The notes below the pieces were generated by a model. The model was not told the origin of the DNA. It did not search any database and was given only the letters and a program-made list of their open reading frames with translations. Of a stretch of DNA of 50,049 bases, positions 1 through 9,123 are shown piece after piece; position 1 is the first letter of the stretch, and each line of letters opens with the position of its first letter. The DNA is from Flavobacterium frigoris PS1. GTDB taxonomy: Bacteria; Bacteroidota; Bacteroidia; Flavobacteriales; Flavobacteriaceae. Both the position numbers and the translations under genes were made by a program. Location: assembly GCF_000252125.1 (NCBI RefSeq), contig NZ_AHKF01000024.1, forward strand, positions 1 through 50,049, read 5' to 3'.

Positions 1-380
1 CACAAAGTAAAGGCACGAATCCCTGTCCATTGCTCCGCCTGTGGATTCTTTTCTTGAACATATAGCATTTCCTTATACGTCTTTCCCTCTTTATTGGTTT
101 GATTGTTAGAAAAAATAACTAAAACAGAATTGGGTTCTTTGTACCCTGTAAGGTAATAAAAGTCGGGATCTTGGTGGTATACATAATCCACATCATTAGC
201 GCGGTTACGAACAGGATTCGCAAAAAAAACAGCCACGCTATTGTTGGGCATTTTGTTACGCAGCGCCTCCCTTCTTTCCTTATGAAATTGGGAAGACAAA
301 TAATCGGTTGGTGTACCATTTTGAGCCATCGAAAAATAGGCGGAAAAAATTGTAATAATTATTGACAGTTTTAAAGACAT
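1..380 (-). CDS. Xaa-Pro aminopeptidase (aminopeptidase P), 5' part only
   Basis: This is the first ~126 codons of a minus-strand gene that runs off the left edge of the window. The translation from the ATG at 378-380 starts with a hydrophobic signal-like segment ending in MAQN. It continues with RREALRNKMPNNSVAVFFAN, then VDYVYHQDPDFYYLTGY and EPNSVLVIF. That order is typical of the aminopeptidase P N-terminal (creatinase-like) domain. The metal-binding pita-bread domain would lie outside the window. Family members remove an N-terminal residue that precedes proline; the signal segment suggests export to the periplasm. The family call is well supported by the N-terminal motifs, but activity cannot be judged from this fragment. 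Confidence 0.85.
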   Translation of the reverse strand, partial: MSLKLSIIITIFSAYFSMAQNGTPTDYLSSQFHKERREALRNKMPNNSVAVFFANPVRNRANDVDYVYHQDPDFYYLTGYKEPNSVLVIFSNNQTNKEGKTYKEMLYVQEKNPQAEQWTGIRAFTL

Positions 381-438
381 GTATTTGTTTTTAGATTGAG
401 AACAAAAAGATGCTACCCAAATTTCTACTTATTGGTTT

Positions 439-867
439 TCAGTTCGTTTTCTTATATTCTAGTCCGGGACCATCGCAGTTTTTCCAACTGCTGGATAAAA
501 CAGAATTAGGAAGAATAGTAAGCTCTTCTTTATTGTTACCATAGCAACTTCCTATAAGCTCACTGTTTGTTTTATAAGTTAATTCAAGAAAAGACTCTTC
601 TTGTATTTTTGTGATGATATAGGTTCCAGATATTTCCGTTTTAGTTCCATTCCTAGTTCTGGATTTGGTAAAACTTCCATCGGTATTGAAAAAATAATAT
701 TCTTGCCATTCCATTGCTGCTCCAGTGGTTTCACCGTTAGGAATATTACCTGACATTTGGTACAATTCCCATTTTCCTTGATAATCTGTTGTAACTGCTT
801 TTATATTATCATTAGAACAGGAACAAAAAAGGACTAGCAAAGCACAAAAAATAATTGATTTTTTCAT
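439..867 (-). CDS. Small lipoprotein with lipocalin-like fold
   Basis: This 142-residue protein has a type II signal peptide: MKK, a hydrophobic stretch, then a cysteine in LFCSCSN. It is therefore probably membrane-anchored. The mature part contains YQGKWELYQMSG, FFNTDGSFTKSR, ISGTYIITK and LELTYKT. This pattern of short beta strands resembles the lipocalin-like lipoproteins common in Flavobacteriia. Two later cysteines (in GSCYG and WKNCDG) could form a disulphide. It lies between the aminopeptidase P gene and a large secreted protein on the same strand, but wide gaps on both sides argue against a tight operon. The specific role is unknown. Confidence 0.7.
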   Translation of the reverse strand: MKKSIIFCALLVLFCSCSNDNIKAVTTDYQGKWELYQMSGNIPNGETTGAAMEWQEYYFFNTDGSFTKSRTRNGTKTEISGTYIITKIQEESFLELTYKTNSELIGSCYGNNKEELTILPNSVLSSSWKNCDGPGLEYKKTN

Positions 868-905
868 TTTTTTTAGAATTTAGATATACTAATAGATTCT
901 TTTTT

Positions 906-932
906 ATGCTAAAGGTTGCTTCCCTTTAGCAT
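906..932. other. Hairpin, possible terminator
   Basis: ATGCTAAAG (906-914) pairs with CTTTAGCAT (924-932) around a short GC-containing loop. The T run follows the stem on the plus strand only, so for the minus-strand gene that ends at 1043 this is a stem without a U tract. Orientation and function are uncertain. Confidence 0.4.
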
Positions 933-1042
933 TTTTAAATGTATTTATCGCTTCTCATACATTTTTTACAAATCTTAGCCCGTATTTAGTTCCGATTGAT
1001 GTCTAAATTGATTAAGCATAAGTTCTTCAAAAATTAATGGTA

Positions 1043-4000
1043 TTATCTTTTTAATGTAAAATGTCCTGTAAAAGTCCTGTTTTGACCCTTAAAATTTACG
1101 CTAAACCAATAGTCATCTGCTTTCATTTTTGCACTGTTATAAGTACCATTCCAGCCACTATCCATAGTTGAAAACTGATTTAATAATTTACCATACCTGT
1201 CAAAAATAGAGATTTGGGCATTTGGATATTTACTTATCCCTTTAATTTGCCAAAAATCATTTAGACCATCATCATTTGGTGTGAAAAATTTGGGATAATC
1301 CAATACTGTTACTTCTGACAAATCTTGACCACAACCATCCTTATCTCTTACATAGACAATATAAGATCCTCCTGAAATATTTTTAAACAAATTATTGTCT
1401 TGAAAATTTATCCCATCAATTGAATATTCAAAATTACCATCTCCAGAAGCAATAATTTCAATAAAATTATTACCCAATTCATCATAATTAACATTAACGA
1501 TACTTGGTAGTACTGATCTCTTTAAATTAAATGAAAACGAATTGAAACAAACTAAACCATTAGTGCTATTACTAACCTTAATTGTATAGTTTCCTTCATC
1601 TGTAAGCTGCACTTCATTTGCAATTGAGATAATCCTGTCATCTTGAAATTTCCATTCATATGACTCATAATTACTATTAATTGCTAAAGGCAAATACGAT
1701 TCTAAGTTACATATAGAGTAATTTTTTTTCAAATTAATTTCAGGCAATTGATTTACTCCCAAATCAAAACTAGTCTCAGAAAAACACAGGGGATTTATGC
1801 TGTTTTCCACTCTGACAGATAGAGTTTGAAAATTAGAAATCGTATTTTTAAAAGATATCGGTAACGGACTTTGTAATACTTGACCGTCCTTATCCATATA
1901 CAAAATTTTCAAGCCTGATTGATTTCCTATTAGCTGAGATTCAATATTAGATGTGTCAAAATAGCCGAAGCCATTACCTTCATCACAGGCATATAAATTA
2001 CTTGGCTTGTTTATTTTTGGTTTACTTGAGGTTTCTAAAACTAAGTTTGCTTCTGTATAACAGCTTGTAATTTGATTCGTAAGTCGTACTACTATAGTTT
2101 GATTGTATGGAGTTGAGTTTGTAAATGGATTAGGTAAAGGACTTGATAAATTATTTCCCATAATATCATAATAAGAAACAGTAACTCCTGTTTGATTACC
2201 TATTGCATTACTTTCAATTGTAGAAGTGTCAAAATATTCTGATATACCATCATTATCATCGTCACAACCTACCAAAACATTTAAGCTATTAACTACTGGC
2301 AAATGATTAACAATTAAATTGATGTCTTTTTCTACCAGACAACCATTCTGTGAATTGATTATTTTTGCTCTGATGTAATCTTTATTTGCAATTATATTAC
2401 TATAATTTGAAGACAAAGGAATGGTTAATTGGTTATCGCTGCTGTCAAAATATGTAATCTGGATATTAGATTGATTTTTAATGAGAATTGCATCAATTGT
2501 ACTTAGATCAAAAAAAGCAAAACCATCAGTATTATCATCACAAACATTAATGTCTTCAATTCCATTCCAAACAGGTGAATTCAATACTATTATACTAAAA
2601 TCGGTCACTGCATAACATTTTGATTTTAATTTATTTTGAACTCTTACAAAAATACTTTGATTAAGATTTTCCACTTCGAACGAATTTGGTAAAGCTGCAT
2701 TATTCCTGTCGGCATCATTAAATGATAAATGGTAACTAATTTCATAATCAGATTGAGCCAAACCGTCTAACACCTCTGTATCTTTTAATGCATGGAAATT
2801 AAAATTATTATCCGCTTCACAAATTTCAATAGTAGCTGGTTTTTTAATAATCGGAGGTATAACAATATCAACTGTTTTGACAATTGTATTAGTTGTAATT
2901 CCTTTTGTATATGTCGCACTTATAGTAAAAGTACCTGTATGCGAAAATAAATGTGTTGGTCGGACTTGATTGGATTCATTTAAAGTTGCTGCTGTCACAT
3001 CGCCAAAATTCCAAATTACTGAATCCACCGAATTATTTAAAGAAAATGAACTTTCCATACTACAACCACAGCCGTTATCAAAAATGATTTCAGAAGGTAA
3101 ATCAATATTTACTGTTTTATTCTCATATATATAGGTGATTTCATCGTCTCTTGGGTTCTCCGTCCTACCATAATAAAGAATATCTAAATCGTTGTCATTG
3201 TCAAAATCTCCAAAATCAACACCTCCACTGTAACAAATCGGAAACCCTTTATACACCTCTGAAAAAGTATCGTTTTTGTTGTTCAAATAAAATTTTGTAA
3301 CTCTATAAGACAGCCCCGAACCAAAATTGACCAAATCTAAAAAGCCATCATTATTAAAATCACCTAATTTCAATTGTGATAAGAAGCCTCCTGAATTCTC
3401 TAGCACTAATGAATTACTAAAATTCATATTTCCTTTATTAAGATAAAAAAAAAGTTTACTGTTGCTATCTCCACTCATTAAATTAAATTCTGTGCTTCCT
3501 GTAAACACTAAATCAGGAAGTCCATCCTTATTAATGTCTCCTACATCCATACTAACATAACTCAATTGTGGAAGAGAAAAACTTGTTTTTTGAAATTTAA
3601 AATTCCCTAAATTTTTATAGATTGCAAATTCGCGTTCTGTTTTTGTTGAGGAAGCAATAATTACGTCTTTCAAACCATCCCCATCAAAATCTGCCCAATT
3701 CCCTCTATTGAATTGCATATTTGCTCTTTCACCAGTAATTGAATATAAATTTATGTTTTCAACTTTGGTAAAAGTTTCATTTCCATTATTTTTAAAAATT
3801 CCCAAATCAAATATATCATTGGCATTTATTCCTTGATAAAACACATCTAATAAACCATCATTATCAATATCAACCCACTGAACTGAACCGTCTTTTATTT
3901 TTGGAATTGAGTTAGAAATTTCTACAAATTCGCAACCATTATCAATATTCTTATAGATTTTTGTAATATTATTTTCTGCAAATCCACTTACAGTTCCATT

Positions 4001-4330
4001 ATATAATAAATCCAAAGTTCCATCATTATTAAAATCTCCCCAGGAAAGATCCCCATAAATTGCTCTAGGAATGTTTTTTATAGCGCTTTCAGTAAATGTT
4101 TTATCACCATTGTTTTTGTATAATATTGCATTTCTGAAATCGCCATTAACACCAAAATCAACTCCCGTGACAAAAATATCCAGTAAACCATCTTTATTAT
4201 AATCTACAAAAGAGGCAAATCCATTATACCCTCCTTTTAAGTTATCTGAAGCACTAACTTTTTCAAAATTTTGAGAGCTTACAAAAATTGAGTAAAAAAG
4301 AAATAGATAAATAAAAATAGTTTTCTGCAT
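1043..4330 (-). CDS. Large T9SS-secreted protein with FG-GAP/VCBS repeats, PKD-like region and type B sorting domain
   Basis: The ATG at 4330 gives 1095 residues and places a signal peptide first (MQKTIFIYLFLFYSIFVSSQ). An upstream ATG at 4387 lies inside the neighbouring gene and would bury the signal peptide, so it was rejected. The N-terminal ~400 residues carry repeated calcium-loop motifs of the FG-GAP/VCBS type, such as VDYNKDGLLDIF, GDFNNDGTLDLL, VDIDNDGLLDVF and GDFDNDNDLDIL. A PKD-like segment (VIWNFGDVTAAT) follows, then repeated ~90-residue modules with CDDNTDG / CDDDNDG / CDEGNG. The C-terminus has FFTPNDDGLNDFWQIKGIS and ISIFDRYGKLL, as in the gliding/type B C-terminal domain recognised by type IX secretion. 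It is probably exported to the surface or medium; its ligand is unknown. Confidence 0.88.
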   Translation of the reverse strand: MQKTIFIYLFLFYSIFVSSQNFEKVSASDNLKGGYNGFASFVDYNKDGLLDIFVTGVDFGVNGDFRNAILYKNNGDKTFTESAIKNIPRAIYGDLSWGDFNNDGTLDLLYNGTVSGFAENNITKIYKNIDNGCEFVEISNSIPKIKDGSVQWVDIDNDGLLDVFYQGINANDIFDLGIFKNNGNETFTKVENINLYSITGERANMQFNRGNWADFDGDGLKDVIIASSTKTEREFAIYKNLGNFKFQKTSFSLPQLSYVSMDVGDINKDGLPDLVFTGSTEFNLMSGDSNSKLFFYLNKGNMNFSNSLVLENSGGFLSQLKLGDFNNDGFLDLVNFGSGLSYRVTKFYLNNKNDTFSEVYKGFPICYSGGVDFGDFDNDNDLDILYYGRTENPRDDEITYIYENKTVNIDLPSEIIFDNGCGCSMESSFSLNNSVDSVIWNFGDVTAATLNESNQVRPTHLFSHTGTFTISATYTKGITTNTIVKTVDIVIPPIIKKPATIEICEADNNFNFHALKDTEVLDGLAQSDYEISYHLSFNDADRNNAALPNSFEVENLNQSIFVRVQNKLKSKCYAVTDFSIIVLNSPVWNGIEDINVCDDNTDGFAFFDLSTIDAILIKNQSNIQITYFDSSDNQLTIPLSSNYSNIIANKDYIRAKIINSQNGCLVEKDINLIVNHLPVVNSLNVLVGCDDDNDGISEYFDTSTIESNAIGNQTGVTVSYYDIMGNNLSSPLPNPFTNSTPYNQTIVVRLTNQITSCYTEANLVLETSSKPKINKPSNLYACDEGNGFGYFDTSNIESQLIGNQSGLKILYMDKDGQVLQSPLPISFKNTISNFQTLSVRVENSINPLCFSETSFDLGVNQLPEINLKKNYSICNLESYLPLAINSNYESYEWKFQDDRIISIANEVQLTDEGNYTIKVSNSTNGLVCFNSFSFNLKRSVLPSIVNVNYDELGNNFIEIIASGDGNFEYSIDGINFQDNNLFKNISGGSYIVYVRDKDGCGQDLSEVTVLDYPKFFTPNDDGLNDFWQIKGISKYPNAQISIFDRYGKLLNQFSTMDSGWNGTYNSAKMKADDYWFSVNFKGQNRTFTGHFTLKR

Positions 4331-4364
4331 ATTTTTAAATTTAATACTACTGTTAACTGGTTTA

Positions 4365-4919
4365 TTATTTAGCAATTCGCTCTTCATACATTTTTAGCAA
4401 CTGCGTCACCGTATTCCAATTCCTGATGCTTGCAGTAAGATTTAGTTTTTTCTCAATGTATTTTTGATCCAATCTTGTTTTTCCAGCGCCAACGGCATAC
4501 TTAATAAAAACCCTGTTCCCGTCTATTTGAGCTTCATCTGGTTTAAACTGACTAATTTTTAAATCATTGATGTTTTCTGACCGTAATTCTTTCGAAACAA
4601 AAGCCACATATATCTTTTTGATGTCCAAATCTTTCTCTTTCAAAAAAGGATTATTCGAAAAACACTTTTGTAAATCTTCAATTCCAATTACAATTGTTGG
4701 AACGTCATGACCAAAGGCTTTAAAAATCTCTTGTTTGATGATAAAACCAACTTTGGCGGCATTCTCCTCCTCAGTATCTACAAAAACATTACCGGACTGG
4801 ATATAGGTTTCTACATTGGCGAAACCAATTTTCTCCAAAGTCGTTTTCAATAAATCCATTTTCATCATATTATGTCCAGAAACATTAATACCACGAAGAA
4901 GTGCAAGATGCGTTGTCAT
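4365..4919 (-). CDS. DUF1697 family protein
   Basis: This 184-residue cytoplasmic protein has the DUF1697 hallmarks: an N-terminal LLRGINVSGHN, then ETYIQSGNVF in the first third, and a C-terminal RNWNTVTQLLKM. Length matches the family. The function of DUF1697 is not established. It is transcribed first in a pair with the T9SS protein, whose start lies 34 bases downstream of this stop. A good promoter lies just upstream (see 4943-4974). Confidence 0.88.
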   Translation of the reverse strand: MTTHLALLRGINVSGHNMMKMDLLKTTLEKIGFANVETYIQSGNVFVDTEEENAAKVGFIIKQEIFKAFGHDVPTIVIGIEDLQKCFSNNPFLKEKDLDIKKIYVAFVSKELRSENINDLKISQFKPDEAQIDGNRVFIKYAVGAGKTRLDQKYIEKKLNLTASIRNWNTVTQLLKMYEERIAK

Positions 4920-4942
4920 TTTTTAGTTTTTTGTAATTGTTC

Positions 4943-4974
4943 CAAAGATATTGTGTTTAATGTAGAATTCACAA
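4943..4974 (-). promoter_or_regulatory. Bacteroidota-type promoter of the DUF1697 gene
   Basis: On the minus strand this reads TTG (4974-4972), 21 bases, then TATCTTTG (4950-4943). That matches the -33/-7 TAnnTTTG consensus of the phylum. The -7 box lies 23 bases upstream of the ATG. Confidence 0.6.
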
Positions 4975-5010
4975 TTTTATTAAAACAGAAAATACTCCTT
5001 TACTTTTCAG

Positions 5011-5046
5011 TAAATAAAAATCCGAAAGCAATAACACTCCCGGATT
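5011..5046 (-). terminator. Intrinsic terminator after the YhcH-family gene
   Basis: On the minus strand AATCCGGGAG pairs with CTTTCGGATT, allowing two G-U pairs, followed by TTTTATTTA. It begins 26 bases after the stop codon at 5072. Confidence 0.6.
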
Positions 5047-5071
5047 CCTAAACTGGTATTTTATCTAGTAG

Positions 5072-5518
5072 TTAAATCTGAACTTTAACCACTACTTTTT
5101 TAACTCTCGAACTTTCCCCGGCCTGAACGCAAGGCCTGTGTAAATCATCTGGGAAAAATACCGTAAACATTCCTGTTTCTAGTCTTAAATATGCCGTTTC
5201 ACCCTCATAAAAAGTATAGTCTTTGTCTAAATCACTAGTTAACACTTTTTGATCTTTTTTGGTGGTCACTCCCATCAATTCGGTTCCTTCAATCACATAT
5301 TGAATGTCGATATACTTGGTATGGCCTTCAAGTATACAATCCTTAATTTCCTTTGTATCGTAATCCTGAACAATGGCGAATACCGCTTTATTATCAATTT
5401 CATAAGTCCCCGGTTCTATTTGAAACAAATCTGTATTTTTTATAAATTCAAATCCTTTGGCTAATCTTTCGGTCAGATTTGCATAAAGACTGTAATTTTC
5501 AATTTTATCAATTATCAT
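5072..5518 (-). CDS. YhcH/YjgK/YiaL family protein
   Basis: This 148-residue protein matches the YhcH/EbgC-type family of cupin-like proteins. Visible motifs are GTYEIDNKAVFAIVQDYDTK, the KYIDIQYVIEG block, and the C-terminal FTVFFPDDLHRPCVQ with the metal-coordinating H/D/H positions typical of the family. Relatives are associated with sugar or sialic acid handling, some as accessory subunits. No sugar genes lie nearby, so the substrate cannot be inferred. It has its own terminator and is probably monocistronic. Confidence 0.85.
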   Translation of the reverse strand: MIIDKIENYSLYANLTERLAKGFEFIKNTDLFQIEPGTYEIDNKAVFAIVQDYDTKEIKDCILEGHTKYIDIQYVIEGTELMGVTTKKDQKVLTSDLDKDYTFYEGETAYLRLETGMFTVFFPDDLHRPCVQAGESSRVKKVVVKVQI

Positions 5519-5631
5519 CGTTTGTTATTAATTGTTTAAATCTGTTATTTTTGTTTTTGCAAAAATGTAAAAAATTAGAATATTGTTTGAAAAATAAGCT
5601 CTTTAAATTTTGTGCGATATTAGAACTTTTG

Positions 5632-6360
5632 TTATTTATTTTCCTCTAATAATTGAAGTGTGTGATTTAAAACCTCAGTATTAGACCAGTCATGATGGCC
5701 CGTAATAATACATTTTGGTTTTTTGAATTTTTCTTGGACTCTTTTTATCGTCTTTGGCCATTCCTGAAGGTTGGCTTCTCCAACATATTCTAAATCTTTA
5801 GCATCAATACTTTTTACTAAACAACCACCATATAGAATTTTTTGTTTGTCAAACCAAACCACAATATTATCTTTTGTATGCCCTTCACCGCCATAAAAGG
5901 TTTCAAACTTAAAACCACCTATATTGAAAACAGTATCTTTATCCATCAGGAATTCGGCTCTTGGTCGTTCATTTTTTATCGAAATTGCATCTGTCAACTT
6001 AGTTGTATAAGTTTTAATTCCGTGTTGCTTGTAAAAATCAAGTCCTGATGTTCTGTCTTCATGAGAATGAGTTGCCAGTGCTAGAACAACTTTTTTATGA
6101 TGTTTTAACTCAATACTATCCAATAACAATTGATACGGGAAATCATCCCAAGGGGAATCAAAAAGAATGACGCCAGCTTGAGTAACCACATACATTCCGT
6201 TAGCGTCTTGCTTTTTTGTACCAAACATTTTATAACTAGTGTACACATAAAAATTGTTCGATATTGGACTTATTTTTAGTTCGTTTACAACCGTTTGCCC
6301 GAAAGAAAATGTAGTATTAATTATTACCAAACAGCTTATTAGCAAGATGTACTTTCTCAT
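5632..6360 (-). CDS. Subclass B1 metallo-beta-lactamase
   Basis: This 242-residue protein has a signal peptide (MRKYILLISCLVIINTTFSFGQ), as expected for a periplasmic enzyme. All subclass B1 zinc ligands are present. The three-histidine site is H98 and H100 (in ATHSHEDRTSG) plus H161 (GGEGHTKDN). The DCH site is D102, C180 (KILYGGCLVKS) and H222 (ITGHHDWSN). The spacing and the HSHED variant are like the chromosomal B1 enzymes of Flavobacteriaceae, which hydrolyse penicillins, cephalosporins and often carbapenems. It has its own promoter (6394-6426) and no mobile element next to it, which fits an intrinsic gene. Substrate range cannot be read from sequence. Confidence 0.92.
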   Translation of the reverse strand: MRKYILLISCLVIINTTFSFGQTVVNELKISPISNNFYVYTSYKMFGTKKQDANGMYVVTQAGVILFDSPWDDFPYQLLLDSIELKHHKKVVLALATHSHEDRTSGLDFYKQHGIKTYTTKLTDAISIKNERPRAEFLMDKDTVFNIGGFKFETFYGGEGHTKDNIVVWFDKQKILYGGCLVKSIDAKDLEYVGEANLQEWPKTIKRVQEKFKKPKCIITGHHDWSNTEVLNHTLQLLEENK

Positions 6361-6393
6361 TTTAAAGTATTGTTTTTTCTTGTTTTTTTATTT

Positions 6394-6426
6394 CAAATAT
6401 ACTCTTTTTTCTTACATCACTTTCAA
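6394..6426 (-). promoter_or_regulatory. Promoter of the metallo-beta-lactamase gene
   Basis: The minus strand reads TTG (6426-6424), 22 bases, then TATATTTG (6401-6394), a perfect TAnnTTTG element. It lies 33 bases upstream of the ATG and is divergent from the recG promoter. Confidence 0.6.
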
Positions 6427-6503
6427 TCGATCCCGTTTCCAAATTCCCAAACAAAAAACTATCTTCGCTTTTTAAATAGTAAATCCGTTTTAATCTGCGT
6501 TTT

Positions 6504-6511
6504 TACTTTTG
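6504..6511 (+). promoter_or_regulatory. -7 element of the recG promoter
   Basis: TACTTTTG fits TAnnTTTG and lies 33 bases before the recG ATG at 6545. No clear TTG was found at the -33 position. Confidence 0.45.
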
Positions 6512-6544
6512 CAAATCCTAATCATCCGCGTCCAAAAAAGCAAA

Positions 6545-8650
6545 ATGAACAACCTCCTACTTACTCCCATTGAATACTTAAAAGGCGTTGGTCCCAGTCG
6601 GGGCGAATTGCTACGCAAGGAATTGGGGATTCATAAGTACAAGGATTTAATCAATTTTTACCCCAACCGATACATTGACCGAACTCGTTATTACAAAATC
6701 AACGAGCTGCAAAACAATGTTGCCGAGGTACAGATAATTGGAAAAATTATCAATGTCAAAACGGTAGAATTTGGTAAAGGACGAAAACGCCTTGTAGCTA
6801 CCTTTGTAGATGATACGGGACAAATGGAACTAGTTTGGTTTCAAGGACACAAATGGGTTCGGGAATCTTTAAAAATAAATGAAGTGAGCGTGATTTTTGG
6901 AAAATGCACTTCCTTTAACGGCATTTACAATATGTCGCATCCTGAAATCGAGCTGCTGAGCGAACACGAACAAAGTTTGCGCTCTGCCATGCAACCTGTG
7001 TATCCTTCGACAGAGACCTTGACTAATCGCGGAATTTCAAATCGTACGATTAACAAAATAATGCAACAGCTTTTTCTGGAAACGCATACTTTGTTTACCG
7101 AAACGCTACCTGATTATCTAATTACAGAGCTGAAACTAATCTCTAAAAAAGATGCTTTAATCAACATTCACTTTCCTAAAAGTACAGAAGCTTTGGCGAA
7201 AGCCAAATTCCGGTTGGTCTTTGAGGAGTTGTTCTTTATTCAGCTACAACTTATTACCAAAAATCTAGTTCAGAAACACAAAATAAAAGGACATCCGTTT
7301 ACAAAGGTGGGTGAAAATTTCAATGATTTTTACCAAAACCATTTGCCTTTTCAACTCACAGGAGCACAAAAAAGGGTAATAAAAGAAATACGCACAGACA
7401 TGGGTACCAATGCCCAAATGAATCGTTTGTTGCAGGGGGATGTAGGTTCTGGGAAAACAATCGTGGCTTTTATGAGCATGTTGCTGGCACTAGATAATGG
7501 CTTTCAGGCCTGCTTGATGGCACCTACTGAAATCCTAGCAAACCAGCATTTTATTGGGTTATCAGAACTAGCTAATGAGCTAAATATAAACATAAAAATA
7601 CTTACAGGCTCAAGTAAAACTGCAGCTAGACGAATCATACACGAAGAACTCGAAAATGGAACTTTACAAATCCTTATTGGGACACATGCCTTGTTAGAAG
7701 ACAAGGTGAAATTCCAGAATTTAGGACTGGCAGTTATTGACGAGCAACACCGTTTTGGTGTAGAGCAACGTTCTAAGTTATGGAAGAAAAATGAGATTCC
7801 TCCTCACGTTTTGGTAATGACGGCAACGCCTATTCCTAGAACTTTGGCGATGAGTTTGTACGGCGACCTTGATATTTCCGTGATTGACGAATTACCTCCA
7901 GGACGAAAACCCATTCAAACGGTACATCGTTTTGATTCCAACCGACTCAAAGTTTGGAAATTCATACGCGATGAGATTGCCCTTGGGCGCCAAATTTACA
8001 TTGTATATCCGTTGATCCAAGAATCGGCGAAAATGGATTTCAAAGATCTAATGGACGGTCACGAGAGCATTTCCCGTGATTTCCCGCTACCGCAGTATTC
8101 CATTTCCATCCTGCACGGAAAGATGAAACCCGCAGATAAGGATGCGGAAATGAAACGCTTTAGCGAAGGAAAAACTAATATCATGGTGGCAACAACTGTA
8201 ATTGAAGTTGGTGTAAATGTTCCTAATGCTTCGGTAATGATTATTGAAAGTGCCGAACGTTTTGGACTCTCGCAGCTCCACCAATTGCGCGGTCGTGTGG
8301 GTCGTGGTGCTGATCAGAGTTATTGTATCCTGATGACGAGCCACAAATTAAGTTCGGACAGTAAAACCCGAATGGAAACGATGGTAAGTACTAATGATGG
8401 TTTTGAAATTGCTGAAGTCGACCTCAAACTTCGAGGCCCTGGAAACCTTATGGGAACCCAGCAAAGCGGCGTTCTGAATCTTCAGATTGCAGATATTGTG
8501 CGTGACAGAGAAATTTTGGCCCTAGCCAGAAACCATGCCTCAAAAATACTTAAAGAGGATGCACCATTGCAAAAACCGGAACATGCTAGCCTAAGAGCAG
8601 TATATATCGAGTTGACCAAAAAGAAAAATATTTGGAATTATATTAGTTAG
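6545..8650 (+). CDS. recG: ATP-dependent DNA helicase RecG
   Basis: RecG remodels stalled replication forks and branch-migrates Holliday junctions. The ATG at 6545 gives 701 residues, a normal RecG length. An earlier in-frame start at 6509 lies in the promoter region and was rejected. The N-terminal wedge/OB domain includes LKGVGPSRGELLRKELGI and NFYPNRYIDRT. The helicase core has Walker A GDVGSGKT, the DEQHRFGVEQR DExH box, MTATPIPRTLA, and the C-terminal LHQLRGRVGRGADQSYC and RGPGNLMGTQQSG motifs diagnostic of RecG. It is read away from the metallo-beta-lactamase gene. No operon partner follows, as the next gene is 473 bases away. Confidence 0.97.
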   Translation: MNNLLLTPIEYLKGVGPSRGELLRKELGIHKYKDLINFYPNRYIDRTRYYKINELQNNVAEVQIIGKIINVKTVEFGKGRKRLVATFVDDTGQMELVWFQGHKWVRESLKINEVSVIFGKCTSFNGIYNMSHPEIELLSEHEQSLRSAMQPVYPSTETLTNRGISNRTINKIMQQLFLETHTLFTETLPDYLITELKLISKKDALINIHFPKSTEALAKAKFRLVFEELFFIQLQLITKNLVQKHKIKGHPFTKVGENFNDFYQNHLPFQLTGAQKRVIKEIRTDMGTNAQMNRLLQGDVGSGKTIVAFMSMLLALDNGFQACLMAPTEILANQHFIGLSELANELNINIKILTGSSKTAARRIIHEELENGTLQILIGTHALLEDKVKFQNLGLAVIDEQHRFGVEQRSKLWKKNEIPPHVLVMTATPIPRTLAMSLYGDLDISVIDELPPGRKPIQTVHRFDSNRLKVWKFIRDEIALGRQIYIVYPLIQESAKMDFKDLMDGHESISRDFPLPQYSISILHGKMKPADKDAEMKRFSEGKTNIMVATTVIEVGVNVPNASVMIIESAERFGLSQLHQLRGRVGRGADQSYCILMTSHKLSSDSKTRMETMVSTNDGFEIAEVDLKLRGPGNLMGTQQSGVLNLQIADIVRDREILALARNHASKILKEDAPLQKPEHASLRAVYIELTKKKNIWNYIS

Positions 8651-9059
8651 TTTTTCACCACTTCTCATTAAAAATCATTATTTACGAGCTTTCGTAACAG
8701 TTATCCGCTATTGCATAAAAAAATAGTAAATTGCCCATAGCACATATTCGCTTACTTAATTTTAAGCTTGAGATCTCTCTCTGTTGTAATTCTCTACAGC
8801 TACAAGTCTCTATCAAATCAGAAATAAATTAAGGTTCCATTAAATAGTTTTAATTGAGTTCAATTAAAGTTTCACCACACAATACCCAATTAACATACCT
8901 CCATAAACTATAACTATTTAACAATTTAAATAGTAATAAAACACTGAAAAGCGCACTAAACACAGTAATCATTAAAAAATAAACTAATAATGATTTCGTC
9001 ACAAAAGTGAATATTTCATTTTTTGCGAAAATACTTTTTTAAATAAAAAACAATATTTA
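8651..9059. other. AT-rich intergenic region upstream of aceB
   Basis: No convincing ORF is present. A near-perfect inverted repeat TTTAATTGA-GT-TCAATTAAA lies at 8849-8868. A looser pair AATCATT / AATGATT occurs near 8970-8995. Both could be regulator sites or folds in a long leader of the malate synthase operon. Confidence 0.4.
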
Positions 9060-9102
9060 ACGAACGTTCGCTTGTTTTATTAAAATAATTGTTATAGAAT
9101 TG
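9060..9102 (+). promoter_or_regulatory. Candidate aceB promoter with palindromic operator
   Basis: The 10-base palindrome CGAACGTTCG (9061-9070) abuts a TTG (9072-9074). A TAGAATTG (9095-9102, one mismatch to TAnnTTTG) follows after 20 bases. The palindrome therefore overlaps or borders the -33 box, as expected for a repressor operator. Its shape resembles TetR-family sites, but no regulator gene is adjacent and the factor is unknown. Confidence 0.5.
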
Positions 9103-9123
9103 TACTATAAATCTATAAGCAAC

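Noticed and set aside
119..365. Open frames on both strands inside the first gene
   Set aside because: Another minus frame gives a clear aminopeptidase P N-terminus reaching the window edge, so these are shadows.
4331..4387. Upstream start of the T9SS protein at 4387
   Set aside because: It overlaps the previous gene and puts 19 residues before the signal peptide. The ATG at 4330 fits.
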